A model generated the notes under the pieces. It was not told the DNA's origin. It saw nothing but the letters and a program-made list of their open reading frames with translations, and searched no databases. Made by a program: the position numbers and the translations under genes. A stretch of DNA of 64,000 nucleotides, from the NCBI RefSeq assembly GCF_900108335.1, contig NZ_FNVT01000002.1, positions 551,620-615,619 on the forward strand, read 5' to 3'. The stretch comes from Nonomuraea solani (lineage in GTDB: Bacteria; Actinomycetota; Actinomycetes; Streptosporangiales; Streptosporangiaceae). Positions within the stretch are counted from its first letter, which is position 1; every line of letters begins with the position of its first letter. Positions 33,930 to 42,694 of this stretch are shown here, piece by piece.

Positions 33930-35114
33930 CCGGGTGTGATCGAGCCGCCGGAACCGCTCGAACACCTGCTCCCGCATCTCCTCCGGAATCCCCGGCCCGT
34001 CGTCGGCCACCTCCAGCACCGCCTCGTCCCCCATCCTCCGCACGCAGACCCGCACCCCGCGGTCCCCGTACCGGTCGGCGTTGGACAGCAGGTTCGTGAA
34101 CAGCCGCGCCAGCCGCAGCCGGTTCCCCGACACGTGCACGCCGGGTTCGATCTCCATGGTCACCGGCAATCGCCAGGACCGGCGGGTGATCTCGTCCGCC
34201 ACGAGCCGCCCCAGCTCGATCCGCTCCGTCACGGGCGTCACCCCGGCGTCCAGCCGGGCCATGAGCAGCAGGTCCTGCACGATGTCGGACAGCCGTCGCA
34301 CGTCGTCGAGCGCCGCCCGCCAATCCGCCTCGCTGCGTTCTTCGAGCCCCGCCTCCAGCCGCACCATCAGCGCCGTGATCGGGGTGCGCAGCTCGTGGGA
34401 GGCGTCCGACACGAACCGGCGGTGCCGGGCGACGGCGTCCTCCAGCCGGGCCAGCGTGTCGTTGACGGTCGTGGCCAGCTCGGCCACCTCGTCCCTGGTG
34501 CGGGGCACGTCGATGCGCAGGCTGAGGTCCACGGCGCTGATCCGTTCGAGCCCGTAACGGATGCGCTCCACGGGGGCCAGCACGCGGCCGACGCCGTACC
34601 AGGCGCCCCAGGCCAGCAGCGCCACCAGCACCCCGGAGAAGCCGAACAGCAGCATCGGCAGGAAGGACGACCGCAGCAGGAACGGCTCCCGTACGGCCGC
34701 GTAGGCGACGACCGGGCCGTACGCGGTCGAGCGGTTGCTCGTCCCCACCACGATCAGGCAGCCGCGAGGCAGGCACACCCGGTCGCTGACACGCGAGTCT
34801 CCCCCGCTGGGCCGGGCGCGAGTGAGCGGCGGGTGGCCGGCGAGCCCGGCGCTGGAGGCCACGACCCGGCCGTGGGAGTCCACGATCTGCTGCATCTGGA
34901 CGCCGTCGTTCGGCGGGATCGGGCCGGTGAACCGCCGCGTGTCGACCATCGTGGTCAGGCGCCGGCTGGCGGCGTCGGCCTGGGCGATCAGATCGGACCG
35001 CGCCCGTACGGGGTAGGTCATCGTGATCGCGGCCACTCCGGCGAACACGGCGACGCCGAACACCATGACGGTGGCGATCGTCATCCGAGCCCGGATGGAG
35101 CGGCAGTGCACCAT
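33801..35114 (-). CDS. Orphan sensor histidine kinase
   Basis: 437 residues. First membrane helix about 11-32, extracytoplasmic sensor region 33-148 with a likely disulfide (VCLPRGC), second helix about 150-172, then HAMP (VGRVLAPVERI). DHp has SDASHELRTP with phospho-acceptor His240; N-box NLLSNADRY, G1 VADDGPGIP, F-box FERFRRLD and G2 GSGLGLPIA are intact. No response regulator gene is adjacent, so its partner is encoded elsewhere. The 3-prime 129 bp overlap the NACHT gene tail to tail. Confidence 0.9.
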   Translation of the reverse strand: MVHCRSIRARMTIATVMVFGVAVFAGVAAITMTYPVRARSDLIAQADAASRRLTTMVDTRRFTGPIPPNDGVQMQQIVDSHGRVVASSAGLAGHPPLTRARPSGGDSRVSDRVCLPRGCLIVVGTSNRSTAYGPVVAYAAVREPFLLRSSFLPMLLFGFSGVLVALLAWGAWYGVGRVLAPVERIRYGLERISAVDLSLRIDVPRTRDEVAELATTVNDTLARLEDAVARHRRFVSDASHELRTPITALMVRLEAGLEERSEADWRAALDDVRRLSDIVQDLLLMARLDAGVTPVTERIELGRLVADEITRRSWRLPVTMEIEPGVHVSGNRLRLARLFTNLLSNADRYGDRGVRVCVRRMGDEAVLEVADDGPGIPEEMREQVFERFRRLDHTRSRDTGGSGLGLPIARDIARGHGGSLEVGDGPGARLILRLPLL

Positions 35115-35173
35115 GTGTCCGACTGTGCCACGAAGCGTACAAACCGCAGGTCAATGGGGTACGAGCCGATAAT

Positions 35174-35215
35174 CATGTACCCGTGAGGGAAAAGCCTGAC
35201 ACCACGTGGTACATG
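35174..35215. promoter_or_regulatory. Nested dyad: long inverted arms around an ACCACGTGGT palindrome
   Basis: CATGTACC at 35174-35181 is the exact complement of GGTACATG at 35208-35215, and the 10-bp palindrome ACCACGTGGT sits at 35201-35210, sharing bases with the right arm. The region lies between the kinase start (35114) and the small gene at 35280, where divergent promoters must be. Confidence 0.55.
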
Positions 35216-35279
35216 AACCCCACCGCCGGCCCGCGGAGCCGGTTCCGATCATGATGGGCGCTCGGCCAGGCTCCCGCGC

Positions 35280-35507
35280 ATGACGGACACCGGCCCGGGT
35301 GGCGACCCGATCGCGGCCTCCGACGCGCGGATGATGGCGATGTGCGTGACCCCGCATGACGACGGGTCGGAGGCCCTCGCGCACAGCCTCGACGTCGCGC
35401 TCACCGACGACCGTACCGACGAGTTCAAGCGCGCCGTGTCCCGCGCGCTGGCCGACACCGGCGACCTCGCGGGCGACCTGGCGAGGGACGCCAGGGAGCG
35501 GCTCTGA
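35280..35507 (+). CDS. Small acidic protein of unknown function
   Basis: 75 residues, no signal or membrane segment. Sequence is acidic with Asp-rich blocks (VTPHDDGSEALAHSLDVALTDD) and ends in a likely amphipathic helix, DLAGDLARDARERL. I do not recognise a family. Support comes from a simple ATG start, GC pattern consistent with coding, and its fit exactly between the kinase promoter region and the deaminase stop (6 bp gap). Start ATG 35280 has no clear ribosome-binding site. Confidence 0.5.
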   Translation: MTDTGPGGDPIAASDARMMAMCVTPHDDGSEALAHSLDVALTDDRTDEFKRAVSRALADTGDLAGDLARDARERL

Positions 35508-35513
35508 CCGAGC

Positions 35514-35987
35514 TCAGCCGTGGAAGCGGCGGTGCAGCTCGCGCACCTCGTCGGCCAGCTCGGGCACCGGGCCCTCCACGACCACGCCGGGGGCGATGTC
35601 GCCGACGGGCAGCGTGCGCACGGGCGGCGGGGGCACGTCCAGCTCGGCCAGCCAGGCCGCGAGCTGGGCCGACGAGGCGGCGTACACGATCCGGCCCAGC
35701 CCGACCCAGGCGTGCGCGGCGGCGCACATCGGGCAGTGCTCGCCCGAGGTGTAGACGGTGGCCGCCGCCCGCTCCTCCGGCGTCATGTGCTCCGCCGACC
35801 AGCGGGCCAGCGCGAACTCGGGGTGCCGGGTACGGTCGCCCGCGGCGACCCGGTTGTGGTCCTCGGCCAGGACGGCGCCGTCGCCGGAGACCAGCACCGA
35901 GCCGAACGGCTCGTCGCCCGCCTCGAGGGCCTCAGTGGCCAGCTCGACGCAGCGGCGCAGGTACGGCAGTTCTGATGGGTCGATCAT
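35514..35987 (-). CDS. Nucleoside/guanine deaminase-like cytidine deaminase-fold protein
   Basis: 157 residues. Zinc-binding CDA motifs are complete: HPEFA (His55, catalytic Glu57) and EHCPMC (Cys85, Cys88). The EHCPMCAAAHAW form is typical of guanine deaminase/tRNA-adenosine deaminase-like proteins that act on free bases. The C-terminus (RFHG) lacks the long tail of TadA. It starts 12 bp after the stop of the MFS transporter gene on the same strand, so the two are probably one transcript: an exporter with a base or nucleoside deaminase. Confidence 0.85.
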   Translation of the reverse strand: MIDPSELPYLRRCVELATEALEAGDEPFGSVLVSGDGAVLAEDHNRVAAGDRTRHPEFALARWSAEHMTPEERAAATVYTSGEHCPMCAAAHAWVGLGRIVYAASSAQLAAWLAELDVPPPPVRTLPVGDIAPGVVVEGPVPELADEVRELHRRFHG

Positions 35988-35999
35988 GAGTCCCTCATC

Positions 36000-37352
36000 C
36001 TAGAGCTCGGTTCGCGTCACCACGGTGAGCAGGGCCGCGCCCACGTAGGCGGCGGCCGCCACGATCGCGGCGTGGTGCAGGCCGGACACGAACGCGCCCG
36101 GCCGGGCCGGGTCGCCCGCGATGGCGCCGAGCGTGGCCACGCCGATCGCGCCGCCCGCCTGCCTGGCGGTGTTGTTGAGCGCGCTGGTCAGGCCCTCTCT
36201 GCCGGGCGGGGCGGCGCCCATGGCCAGGGCCACGACGCTAGGGGTGAGCAGGGCCGCGCCGACGCCGATGACGACCATGGCCACCGCCAGCGGGCCGTAC
36301 GCGGAGCCGGTCTGAAGCGGCAGCAGCAGGCAGAACCCGGCCACCAGCAGGACCAGCCCGGCGAGCATGACCGGCTTGGGGCCGTGCCGGCCCGCCATCC
36401 GCCCGGCCAGGGCGGGCAGCAGCACCAGCGGCACGAAGAGCGGCAGCAGCGACAGCCCCGCCTCGATGGGCGAGCGGTGCCGGACGGTCTGCAGGTAGAG
36501 GGTGAGCAGCAGCATCACGCCGTTGATGCCGAAGTTCATGATGGCGGCCACGATCGTGCTGACCGCGATGGGCGGGCGGCGCAGGAGCGGCAGCGGCAGT
36601 ACGGGGTCCGCGCGGCGGTGCTCGGTCAGGACGAACGCCACGCCGCAGGCCAGGGTGACGGCGGCGGCCACGAGCACCAGCGGGTCCGTGACGCCGAGCC
36701 GGCCGGCCTCGATGACGGTGAACGTGAGCGCCGCCAGCAGCACCGTGCCCAGGACCACGCCGGGCACGTCGAGCCGCCGGGGCTCCGGCTCGCTCTCCTC
36801 GACCAGCCGCACGATCACGGCGATGACCACGGCGATGACGGGCACGTTGATCCAGAACACCCAGGGCCAGCCGGCCAGCTCGACCAGCAGGCCGCCGAGC
36901 ACCGGACCGGCGGGCAGGGCCAGGCTGCCGATGGCGGCCCAGGCGCCGATGGCCCGGGCGCGCTCCTCGCGGTCGGCGTACAGACGGGTGATCACCGCGA
37001 GCGTGCCGGGCAGCAGCAGCGCGGCGCCCGCGCCCTGCAGGACGCGGGCGGCGACGAGCGGCCCGATGCCGGGGGCGAGGGCGCAGGCGGCGGAGGCCAG
37101 GCCGAAGACGGCGAAGCCGAGGGTGACGACGCGCCGGTGGCCGTACCGGTCTCCGAGGGTGCCGCCGGCCAGCAGCAGGCCCGCGAGCGTGAGCTGGTAG
37201 GCGTCGATCACCCACTGCAGATCCGCCACGCCGGAGCCGCCGGTGCCGCGGCCGATGGAGGGCAGGGCGACATTCACGATCGTGATGTCGAGCAGGACGA
37301 AGAACATCCCCGCGCACATCACGACGAAGGTAACGGTCTTCCGGAAGTGCAT
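36000..37352 (-). CDS. MFS multidrug exporter, 14-helix DHA2 type
   Basis: 450 residues, about 13-14 hydrophobic segments. LLDITIVNVALPSIGRG is DHA2 motif D1 and GGTLGDRYGHRRVVTLG is MFS motif A; GPVLGGLLVELAGWPWVFWINVP is motif C of drug/H+ antiporters. It should export small lipophilic compounds; the substrate is unknown. It is divergent from the ABC exporter pair at 37441 with 88 bp between starts, and leads into the deaminase gene. Confidence 0.88.
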   Translation of the reverse strand: MHFRKTVTFVVMCAGMFFVLLDITIVNVALPSIGRGTGGSGVADLQWVIDAYQLTLAGLLLAGGTLGDRYGHRRVVTLGFAVFGLASAACALAPGIGPLVAARVLQGAGAALLLPGTLAVITRLYADREERARAIGAWAAIGSLALPAGPVLGGLLVELAGWPWVFWINVPVIAVVIAVIVRLVEESEPEPRRLDVPGVVLGTVLLAALTFTVIEAGRLGVTDPLVLVAAAVTLACGVAFVLTEHRRADPVLPLPLLRRPPIAVSTIVAAIMNFGINGVMLLLTLYLQTVRHRSPIEAGLSLLPLFVPLVLLPALAGRMAGRHGPKPVMLAGLVLLVAGFCLLLPLQTGSAYGPLAVAMVVIGVGAALLTPSVVALAMGAAPPGREGLTSALNNTARQAGGAIGVATLGAIAGDPARPGAFVSGLHHAAIVAAAAYVGAALLTVVTRTEL

Positions 37353-37427
37353 GAACTTTCACGTTCCCGCACGTCACGTACAGGAACCCCACCTGCGGGC
37401 CACAGAAAATGGGTTGATCCGCCGTAT

Positions 37428-37433
37428 TAGCCT
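37428..37433 (+). promoter_or_regulatory. -10 box (TAGCCT) of a predicted leaderless promoter
   Basis: TAGCCT ends 8 nt before ATG 37441. GAAGGG directly touches the ATG and is too close to act as a Shine-Dalgarno site, which favours leaderless start. Confidence 0.4.
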
Positions 37434-37440
37434 AGAAGGG

Positions 37441-39225
37441 ATGCCTCCCGATACGCAGAAACCTCGCCGTCCCCTGCTGTCTTCCAACTCCCTGTGGCGG
37501 ATGAAGTCCTATCTCCGCCCGTACGTCGCCAGACTGGTCTTCATCTGGCTCGCCGCGATCGTCGGAATCGCCGCCGCGATCGCCCTGCCTCTGATCATCA
37601 AGCAGGTCATCGACGGGCCCGTCAAGCACGGTGACCAGAGCGCGCTGCTCCCCCTCGGGCTGCTCGCCGTCGGTGTCGGCGCCCTCGAAGCTCTGCTGAT
37701 CTTCCTGCGGCGCTGGGCTCAGGTCAAGCCGGTGCTCGGCCTGGAGACCGCCATCCGCGACGACCTCTACCAGCACCTGCAGCGCCTGCCCATGGGCTTC
37801 CACGGCGACTGGCAGTCCGGTCAGCTGTTATCACGGGCCACAACCGACCTGTCGACCATCCGCCGCTTCCTCGGCTTCGGCATGCTCTTCCTGGTCATGA
37901 ACATCCTGCAGCTCATCACGGTCACGGTGCTGCTGCTGAACATGTACTGGCCGCTCGGGCTGCTGGTGCTGGCCTCGGCCGTGCCGATCGTGTGGACCTC
38001 GCTGCGCTTCGAGAAGCGCTACATCAAGATCTCCCGCCAGGTCCAGGACGAGCAGGGCGACCTCGCCACGCTCGTCGAGGAGTCGGCGATCGGCATCCGC
38101 ACGATCAAGGCGTTCGGCCGCCGCCACCACGTCTATGACCGGTACGACGACGCCGCGCTCAAGGTCTACGGCTCGTCGATGGACAAGGTGCGCCTGTCGG
38201 CCAAGTTCTTCTCCTTCCTGGAGATCATCCCCAACATCACGCTCGCCCTGGTGCTGCTGCTCGGCGCGATGGCCGTCGGCTCCGACGCGCTGACGCTGGG
38301 CGCGCTGGTCGCCTTCACCACGCTGATGCTGCAGCTCGTGTGGCCGATCGCGAGCCTCGGCTACATCCTGGCCATGGCCCAGGAGGCGATGACCTCCGCC
38401 GACCGCCTCGTCGAGGTCATGGACACCGTCCCCGCGATCGAGGGCGGCACCGCCACCATCGACGAGCCGCGCGGCCACCTGCGCTTCGAGGGTGTCTGCT
38501 TCCGTTTCGCCGACTCCGAGCAGCCGGTGCTGGACGACGTCTGGCTGGAGGTGCGCCCGGGCGAGACCGTGGCCATCGTCGGCCCGACCGGCGCCGGCAA
38601 GACCACGCTGACCGCGCTGGTGCCCCGCCTGATCGACCCCACCGAGGGCCGGGTCACGATCGACGGGCACGACGTACGCGATCTGGAGCTGACCACGCTG
38701 CGCTCGGTGGTGGCCACCGCGTTCGAGGAGCCGACACTGTTCTCGATGAGCGTGCGCGAGAACCTCATGCTCGGCCGGCTCGACGCCACCGAGGAGGAGC
38801 TGGCCGCGGCCGTCCAGACCGCGCAGGCCATGTTCGTCTACGACCTGCCGTGGGGCCTGGACACCCGCATCGGGGAGCAGGGGCTGTCGCTGTCCGGCGG
38901 CCAGCGGCAGCGGCTCGCCCTGGCCAGGGCGGTGCTGAGCAGGCCGCGGATCCTCGTGCTCGACGACACGCTGTCCGCGCTCGACGTCGAGACCGAGGCC
39001 CTGGTGGAGGAGGCGCTGCGGCACGTGCTGCGCGACGCGACCGGCATCGTGGTCGCCCACCGCGCCTCCACCGTGCTGCTGGCCGACAAGGTCGCGCTGC
39101 TGCGGGGCGGCACGATCACGCATGTCGGTCAGCACCACCAGTTGCTGGCCGAGGTGCCCGAATATCGCGAGCTGCTGGCCGCCGACGCCGACTTCGACGA
39201 CGCCGCGGAAGGAGCCCTGCGATGA
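37441..39225 (+). CDS. ABC exporter half, degenerate-site subunit
   Basis: 594 residues: six membrane helices (about 30-310) then an ATPase. Walker A GPTGAGKTT, signature LSGGQRQRLALARA, H-loop VVAHRAST. Walker B ends ILVLDDTLSALD, with Asp in place of the catalytic Glu, the hallmark of the non-hydrolysing site in heterodimeric exporters such as TM287/288 and BmrCD. The stop overlaps the ATG of the partner by 4 bp. Substrate is probably a drug, lipid or peptide but is not defined by sequence. Confidence 0.9.
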   Translation: MPPDTQKPRRPLLSSNSLWRMKSYLRPYVARLVFIWLAAIVGIAAAIALPLIIKQVIDGPVKHGDQSALLPLGLLAVGVGALEALLIFLRRWAQVKPVLGLETAIRDDLYQHLQRLPMGFHGDWQSGQLLSRATTDLSTIRRFLGFGMLFLVMNILQLITVTVLLLNMYWPLGLLVLASAVPIVWTSLRFEKRYIKISRQVQDEQGDLATLVEESAIGIRTIKAFGRRHHVYDRYDDAALKVYGSSMDKVRLSAKFFSFLEIIPNITLALVLLLGAMAVGSDALTLGALVAFTTLMLQLVWPIASLGYILAMAQEAMTSADRLVEVMDTVPAIEGGTATIDEPRGHLRFEGVCFRFADSEQPVLDDVWLEVRPGETVAIVGPTGAGKTTLTALVPRLIDPTEGRVTIDGHDVRDLELTTLRSVVATAFEEPTLFSMSVRENLMLGRLDATEEELAAAVQTAQAMFVYDLPWGLDTRIGEQGLSLSGGQRQRLALARAVLSRPRILVLDDTLSALDVETEALVEEALRHVLRDATGIVVAHRASTVLLADKVALLRGGTITHVGQHHQLLAEVPEYRELLAADADFDDAAEGALR

Positions 39226-41069
39226 CGACGACCACTCCCGAGGCGAAGTCCGGCACGTCCTGGCGCGGCGTCGCCTCCGAGGACCAGGACGAGCTGTCGG
39301 AGAAGGTCACCATCCTGCTGCGGACGCGCTCGCGGCGGCTGCTCGGTGACCTGCTGCGCCCGTACCGGAAGAAGATCGCGCTGCTGGTGGCGATCATCGT
39401 GGTGTCCAACGCGGCCGGGCTGTCGATCCCCTTCCTGGTCTCGGTCGGCATCGACCAGGGCATCCCGCCGATCGAGGACGGGAGGGGCACGGGGACCCTG
39501 CTGACCGTGGTCGGGGTGATCCTGGGCGCGGCCGTCACGCAGGCGCTCACCCGGCAGGCGTTCCTGCGGCTGTCGGGGACGATCGGCCAGAGCATCCTGC
39601 TGGAGCTGCGCAGGAGGGTGTTCGACCACTTCCAGCGGCTGTCGCTGAGCTTCCACGAGAAGTACACCTCCGGGCGTGTCATCTCCCGGCTGACCTCGGA
39701 CGTCGAGGCCATCGCCGAGCTGCTCCAGTCGGGGTTCGACGCGCTGGTCAAGGCCGTGTTCACGATGGCGGGCACGGCGGTGCTGCTGCTGGTGCTGGAC
39801 GTGCACCTGGGGCTGGTGGCGCTGATCCCGCTGCCGTTGCTGCTGCTGTTCACGCGGTGGTTCCGGCGTCAGTCGGTGATCGTCTACCGGCGTACGCGGG
39901 AGACCGTGGCGCTGGTGATCGTGCACTTCGTCGAGTCGATGACCGGTATCAGAGCCGTGCAGGCGTTCCGCAGGGAGCCGCGCAACCAGGAGATCTTCGA
40001 GCAGCTCAACGACGACTACCGGGGCGCGAACGCGCGCGGCATGCAGCTCGGCGCGACGTTCATGACCGGCATCAAGCTGATCGGCAACCTGACGATCGGC
40101 GGGGTGCTGCTGTACGGCGGCTGGCTGGCGCTGCACGGGGAGGTCACGGTCGGCGTGCTGACCGCGTTCCTGCTGTACCTGCGCCAGTTCTACGAGCCGA
40201 TGCAGGAGGTCAGCCAGTTCTACAACACGCTGCAGTCGGCCGGCGCGGCGCTGGAGAAGCTGTCGGGCGTGCTGGAGGAGGAGCCTGCGGTGCCCGAGCC
40301 GCGCACGCCGGTGGCGCTGCCCCAGGGCAGGGCGCGCGGCAAGGTGCGCTTCGAGGGCGTGCGCTTCGCCTACGTCGAGGAGATGCCGATCCTGCCCCAC
40401 CTGGACCTGACGGTCCCGGCCGGGCAGACTGTGGCGCTGGTCGGCGCGACGGGCGCGGGCAAGACGACGCTCGCCAAGCTGATCTCCCGCTTCTACGACC
40501 CCACCGGCGGCCGCGTGCTGCTCGACGGCGTCGACCTGCGCGACCTGGACGAGCCGGCGCTGCGGGCGGCCGTGGTCATGGTGACGCAGGAGAACTTCCT
40601 GTTCAACGGTACGGTCGCCGACAACATCAGGTTCGGCCGGCCCGACGCCACCGACCGCGAGGTCCGCGAGGCGGCCAAGGCCATCGGCGCGCACGAGTTC
40701 ATCTCCGGCCTGCCCGAGGGCTACGACACCGAGGTGGGCAAGCAGGGCGGGCGCATGTCGGCCGGTCAGCGGCAGCTCGTCGCGTTCGCCAGGGCGTTCC
40801 TCGCCGATCCGGCGGTGCTCATCCTGGACGAGGCCACCTCCAGCCTCGACGTGCCGAGCGAACGGCTGGTGCAGCGGGCGCTGCGCACGATCCTCGCCGA
40901 CCGGACCGCGCTCATCATCGCGCACCGGCTCTCGACCGTGGAGATCGCGGACCGGGTGCTGGTGATGGAGCGCGGCGAGATCGTCGAGGACGGGCCGCCC
41001 GACCGGCTCATCGCCGCCTCGGGGCGGTTCGCCGGGCTGCACCAGGCGTGGCTGGACAGCCTCAGCTAG
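39222..41069 (+). CDS. ABC exporter half, catalytic-site subunit
   Basis: 615 residues with an N-terminal charged extension (about 40 residues), six membrane helices and an ATPase: Walker A GATGAGKTT, signature MSAGQRQLVAFARA, canonical Walker B VLILDEATSSLD with Glu, and IIAHRLSTVE. It starts inside the stop of the preceding gene (ATGA), so the two subunits are made in equal amounts and should form a heterodimer. GGAAGGAG lies upstream of ATG 39222. The stop is 5 bp from the convergent zinc-ribbon gene. Confidence 0.92.
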   Translation: MTTTTPEAKSGTSWRGVASEDQDELSEKVTILLRTRSRRLLGDLLRPYRKKIALLVAIIVVSNAAGLSIPFLVSVGIDQGIPPIEDGRGTGTLLTVVGVILGAAVTQALTRQAFLRLSGTIGQSILLELRRRVFDHFQRLSLSFHEKYTSGRVISRLTSDVEAIAELLQSGFDALVKAVFTMAGTAVLLLVLDVHLGLVALIPLPLLLLFTRWFRRQSVIVYRRTRETVALVIVHFVESMTGIRAVQAFRREPRNQEIFEQLNDDYRGANARGMQLGATFMTGIKLIGNLTIGGVLLYGGWLALHGEVTVGVLTAFLLYLRQFYEPMQEVSQFYNTLQSAGAALEKLSGVLEEEPAVPEPRTPVALPQGRARGKVRFEGVRFAYVEEMPILPHLDLTVPAGQTVALVGATGAGKTTLAKLISRFYDPTGGRVLLDGVDLRDLDEPALRAAVVMVTQENFLFNGTVADNIRFGRPDATDREVREAAKAIGAHEFISGLPEGYDTEVGKQGGRMSAGQRQLVAFARAFLADPAVLILDEATSSLDVPSERLVQRALRTILADRTALIIAHRLSTVEIADRVLVMERGEIVEDGPPDRLIAASGRFAGLHQAWLDSLS

Positions 41070-41073
41070 GCGC

Positions 41074-41496
41074 TCAGGGGTGCGGCCGGGCCACGGCCAC
41101 GAGGTTCGCGTACAGCTCGAACCCCACGAACGCGGCCAGCGGCACTCCCAGCGCGATCAGGAGCCGACCGGCCGAAGGTGCCCGCCGTTGGGCGGGCACC
41201 TTCGCCGGTACGGGCACCCTTTCCGGCTCCGGCTCCGGCGCGGCCACGAGCTCCGGGTGGCGGGTCAGGTAACCGGCCGGGAACCAGGTCACGTGGTAAG
41301 CGCCGCAGTCGGGACAGCACGCCCCTGACCAGGGCGGCTGTACGGGGATTCCCGAGCTGAGCCAGATGTCGACCTCGTTGCCGTGGGCGTCGCAGAGGTG
41401 CCGGACGACGAAATTCTCTTCCCAGACGTACAGGCAGCGAAGACATTCGAAGGGCCACGTCTCACGAGTGTCGAATCCGTCGGGCACCAGGACCAC
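41074..41496 (-). CDS. Zinc-ribbon-like small membrane protein, paralogue A
   Basis: 140 residues. Two cysteine pairs (FECLRCLYVWEE and CCPDCGAYHVTWF) would bind one zinc. Shared blocks with the protein at 41611 are VWEE, HGNE and GYLTRHPEL. Unlike that copy, this one continues after a Pro/Glu-rich linker into one membrane helix near the C-terminus (LLIALGVPLAAFVGFELYAN). The ribbon half would face the cytoplasm. No known family is recognised. Confidence 0.7.
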   Translation of the reverse strand: MVLVPDGFDTRETWPFECLRCLYVWEENFVVRHLCDAHGNEVDIWLSSGIPVQPPWSGACCPDCGAYHVTWFPAGYLTRHPELVAAPEPEPERVPVPAKVPAQRRAPSAGRLLIALGVPLAAFVGFELYANLVAVARPHP

Positions 41497-41610
41497 CTCC
41501 GGCCGTTGATCGCCGTCATCGTCCCGAGTGTCCGCCCGGTCTCAGCCACCCACAAGGCTCGCTTCCGACACCGACCGCCACCGAATGCTTACCATGTGTC
41601 ATGTTAGACG

Positions 41611-41922
41611 TCAGTAAAGCGGTTTCGGCACCGGACTCAGCAGCGGCGTCGCGTCGGGCACGACGGGCTCGGACGGCGTGATCAGCTCCGGATGCCGGGC
41701 CAGATAGCCGTCCGGGAACGTCGTGACCTGCTGGCAGCCGCAGTGCGGGCAGACGGTGCCCGCCGCGGGCGGCGTCACGGGCAGGCCGCCACGCAGCCAG
41801 ATCACTCCCGCGTTACCGTGATCGTCCTCGATGGTCCTGACGGTGTAGTGCTCTTCCCACACGTGCCAGCAACCCCGGCATTCGAAAGGCACGTTCCTGT
41901 GCGCTTCTTCCAATGAGGTCAC
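41611..41922 (-). CDS. Zinc-ribbon-like small protein, paralogue B
   Basis: 103 residues from GTG 41922, which has an AAGGAAGGGG run just upstream; the open frame to 41991 has no such support. FECRGCWHVWEEHY and VCPHCGCQQVTTFPDGYLARHPEL mirror paralogue A, with the same spacing of cysteines and of IWLRGGLPVTPP. It ends without a membrane helix. It is the last gene after two DUF202 proteins on the same strand (49 bp gap). Function unknown. Confidence 0.65.
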   Translation of the reverse strand: MTSLEEAHRNVPFECRGCWHVWEEHYTVRTIEDDHGNAGVIWLRGGLPVTPPAAGTVCPHCGCQQVTTFPDGYLARHPELITPSEPVVPDATPLLSPVPKPLY

Positions 41923-41971
41923 CCCCCTTCCTTCGAGTGTCCGCCTCCTCATCGGAAAATCGCAACCTGAC

Positions 41972-42298
41972 TCACCGAACCGTGAACACAAAGGTGAAAG
42001 CGCCCGCGACCACGCTCAACGTGCCGAGCCAGGCGAAAAGCACATCAAGCCCGGCATCCAGCGGCGTACCGGCGTGCAGCGCCGCCTGTACGCGGCGGAA
42101 CCGCACCCCGGTCCTGATCAGCAGCACGCCGCCGCAGAGCGCGGCCATCGCGAAGCCGGCGACGGCGAGCATCGGCAGGCCGTGCCGGGCCGACAACCCG
42201 GCCGCGCCGAGCCCGCCGGTGGCCAGCGCCACCGCCGTGCGCACCCAGGCCAGGCGGGTGCGCTCGCTCTGCAGGCCCCGGTCCCAGATCTCTTCCAC
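41972..42298 (-). CDS. DUF202 membrane protein
   Basis: 108 residues, three membrane helices. The start RGLQSERTRLAWVRTAVALA is the DUF202 signature (a charged ERTxLAWxRT helix). These small proteins occur in pairs in actinobacteria and are of unknown function. It is 18 bp after the YidH-like gene, so they are one operon, and it is followed by paralogue B of the zinc-ribbon proteins. Confidence 0.85.
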   Translation of the reverse strand: MEEIWDRGLQSERTRLAWVRTAVALATGGLGAAGLSARHGLPMLAVAGFAMAALCGGVLLIRTGVRFRRVQAALHAGTPLDAGLDVLFAWLGTLSVVAGAFTFVFTVR

Positions 42299-42316
42299 CG
42301 TTCAGCCTTCCATCGT

Positions 42317-42643
42317 TCAGGCCGAGAGGATGATGAGGACGAGGGCGACCACGGCCACGGCGGCGACGCCGTAGCCGAAGACGGCCGCGAGCGCGGGCGG
42401 CGGCAGCGGGTCCTGCTTGCGCAGGGCGCGCTGGATGTTGCGCCAGCGCGGGTAGGCCATGCCCGCCGCCAGCGCGGAGAGGGTCACGAGCGCGATGGCC
42501 AGCGCGGTACGGATCCACGGCACGAACACGTCGGCCGGCACCGCCGCCATGGCCACCCCACCCGCGCTGAGCGCCAGCGCCGTGCTCAGCCAGGTGAGAA
42601 AGGTGCGTTCGTTGGCCAAGGTGAAGCGCGGGTCGGGTTCCAT
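42317..42643 (-). CDS. DUF202 / YidH-type membrane protein
   Basis: 108 residues, three membrane helices. The N-terminus MEPDPRFTLANERTFLTWLSTALAL is the classic YidH opening (FTLANERTxLxWxRT). It is the first of the two-gene DUF202 operon. The genes upstream (lipoprotein at 42695) are on the same strand but 51 bp away. YidH-like proteins are conserved but unassigned. Confidence 0.88.
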   Translation of the reverse strand: MEPDPRFTLANERTFLTWLSTALALSAGGVAMAAVPADVFVPWIRTALAIALVTLSALAAGMAYPRWRNIQRALRKQDPLPPPALAAVFGYGVAAVAVVALVLIILSA

Positions 42644-42694
42644 AGGAAAAACGCTAATTGGTCCCTATTTCCCCTAGAGAAGCCGGGAATGGAA

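Noticed and set aside
39129..41042. 637-codon open frame opposite the ABC exporter
   Set aside because: Same shadow effect; it is His/Gln/Arg-rich without any domain, while the plus strand encodes a complete exporter.
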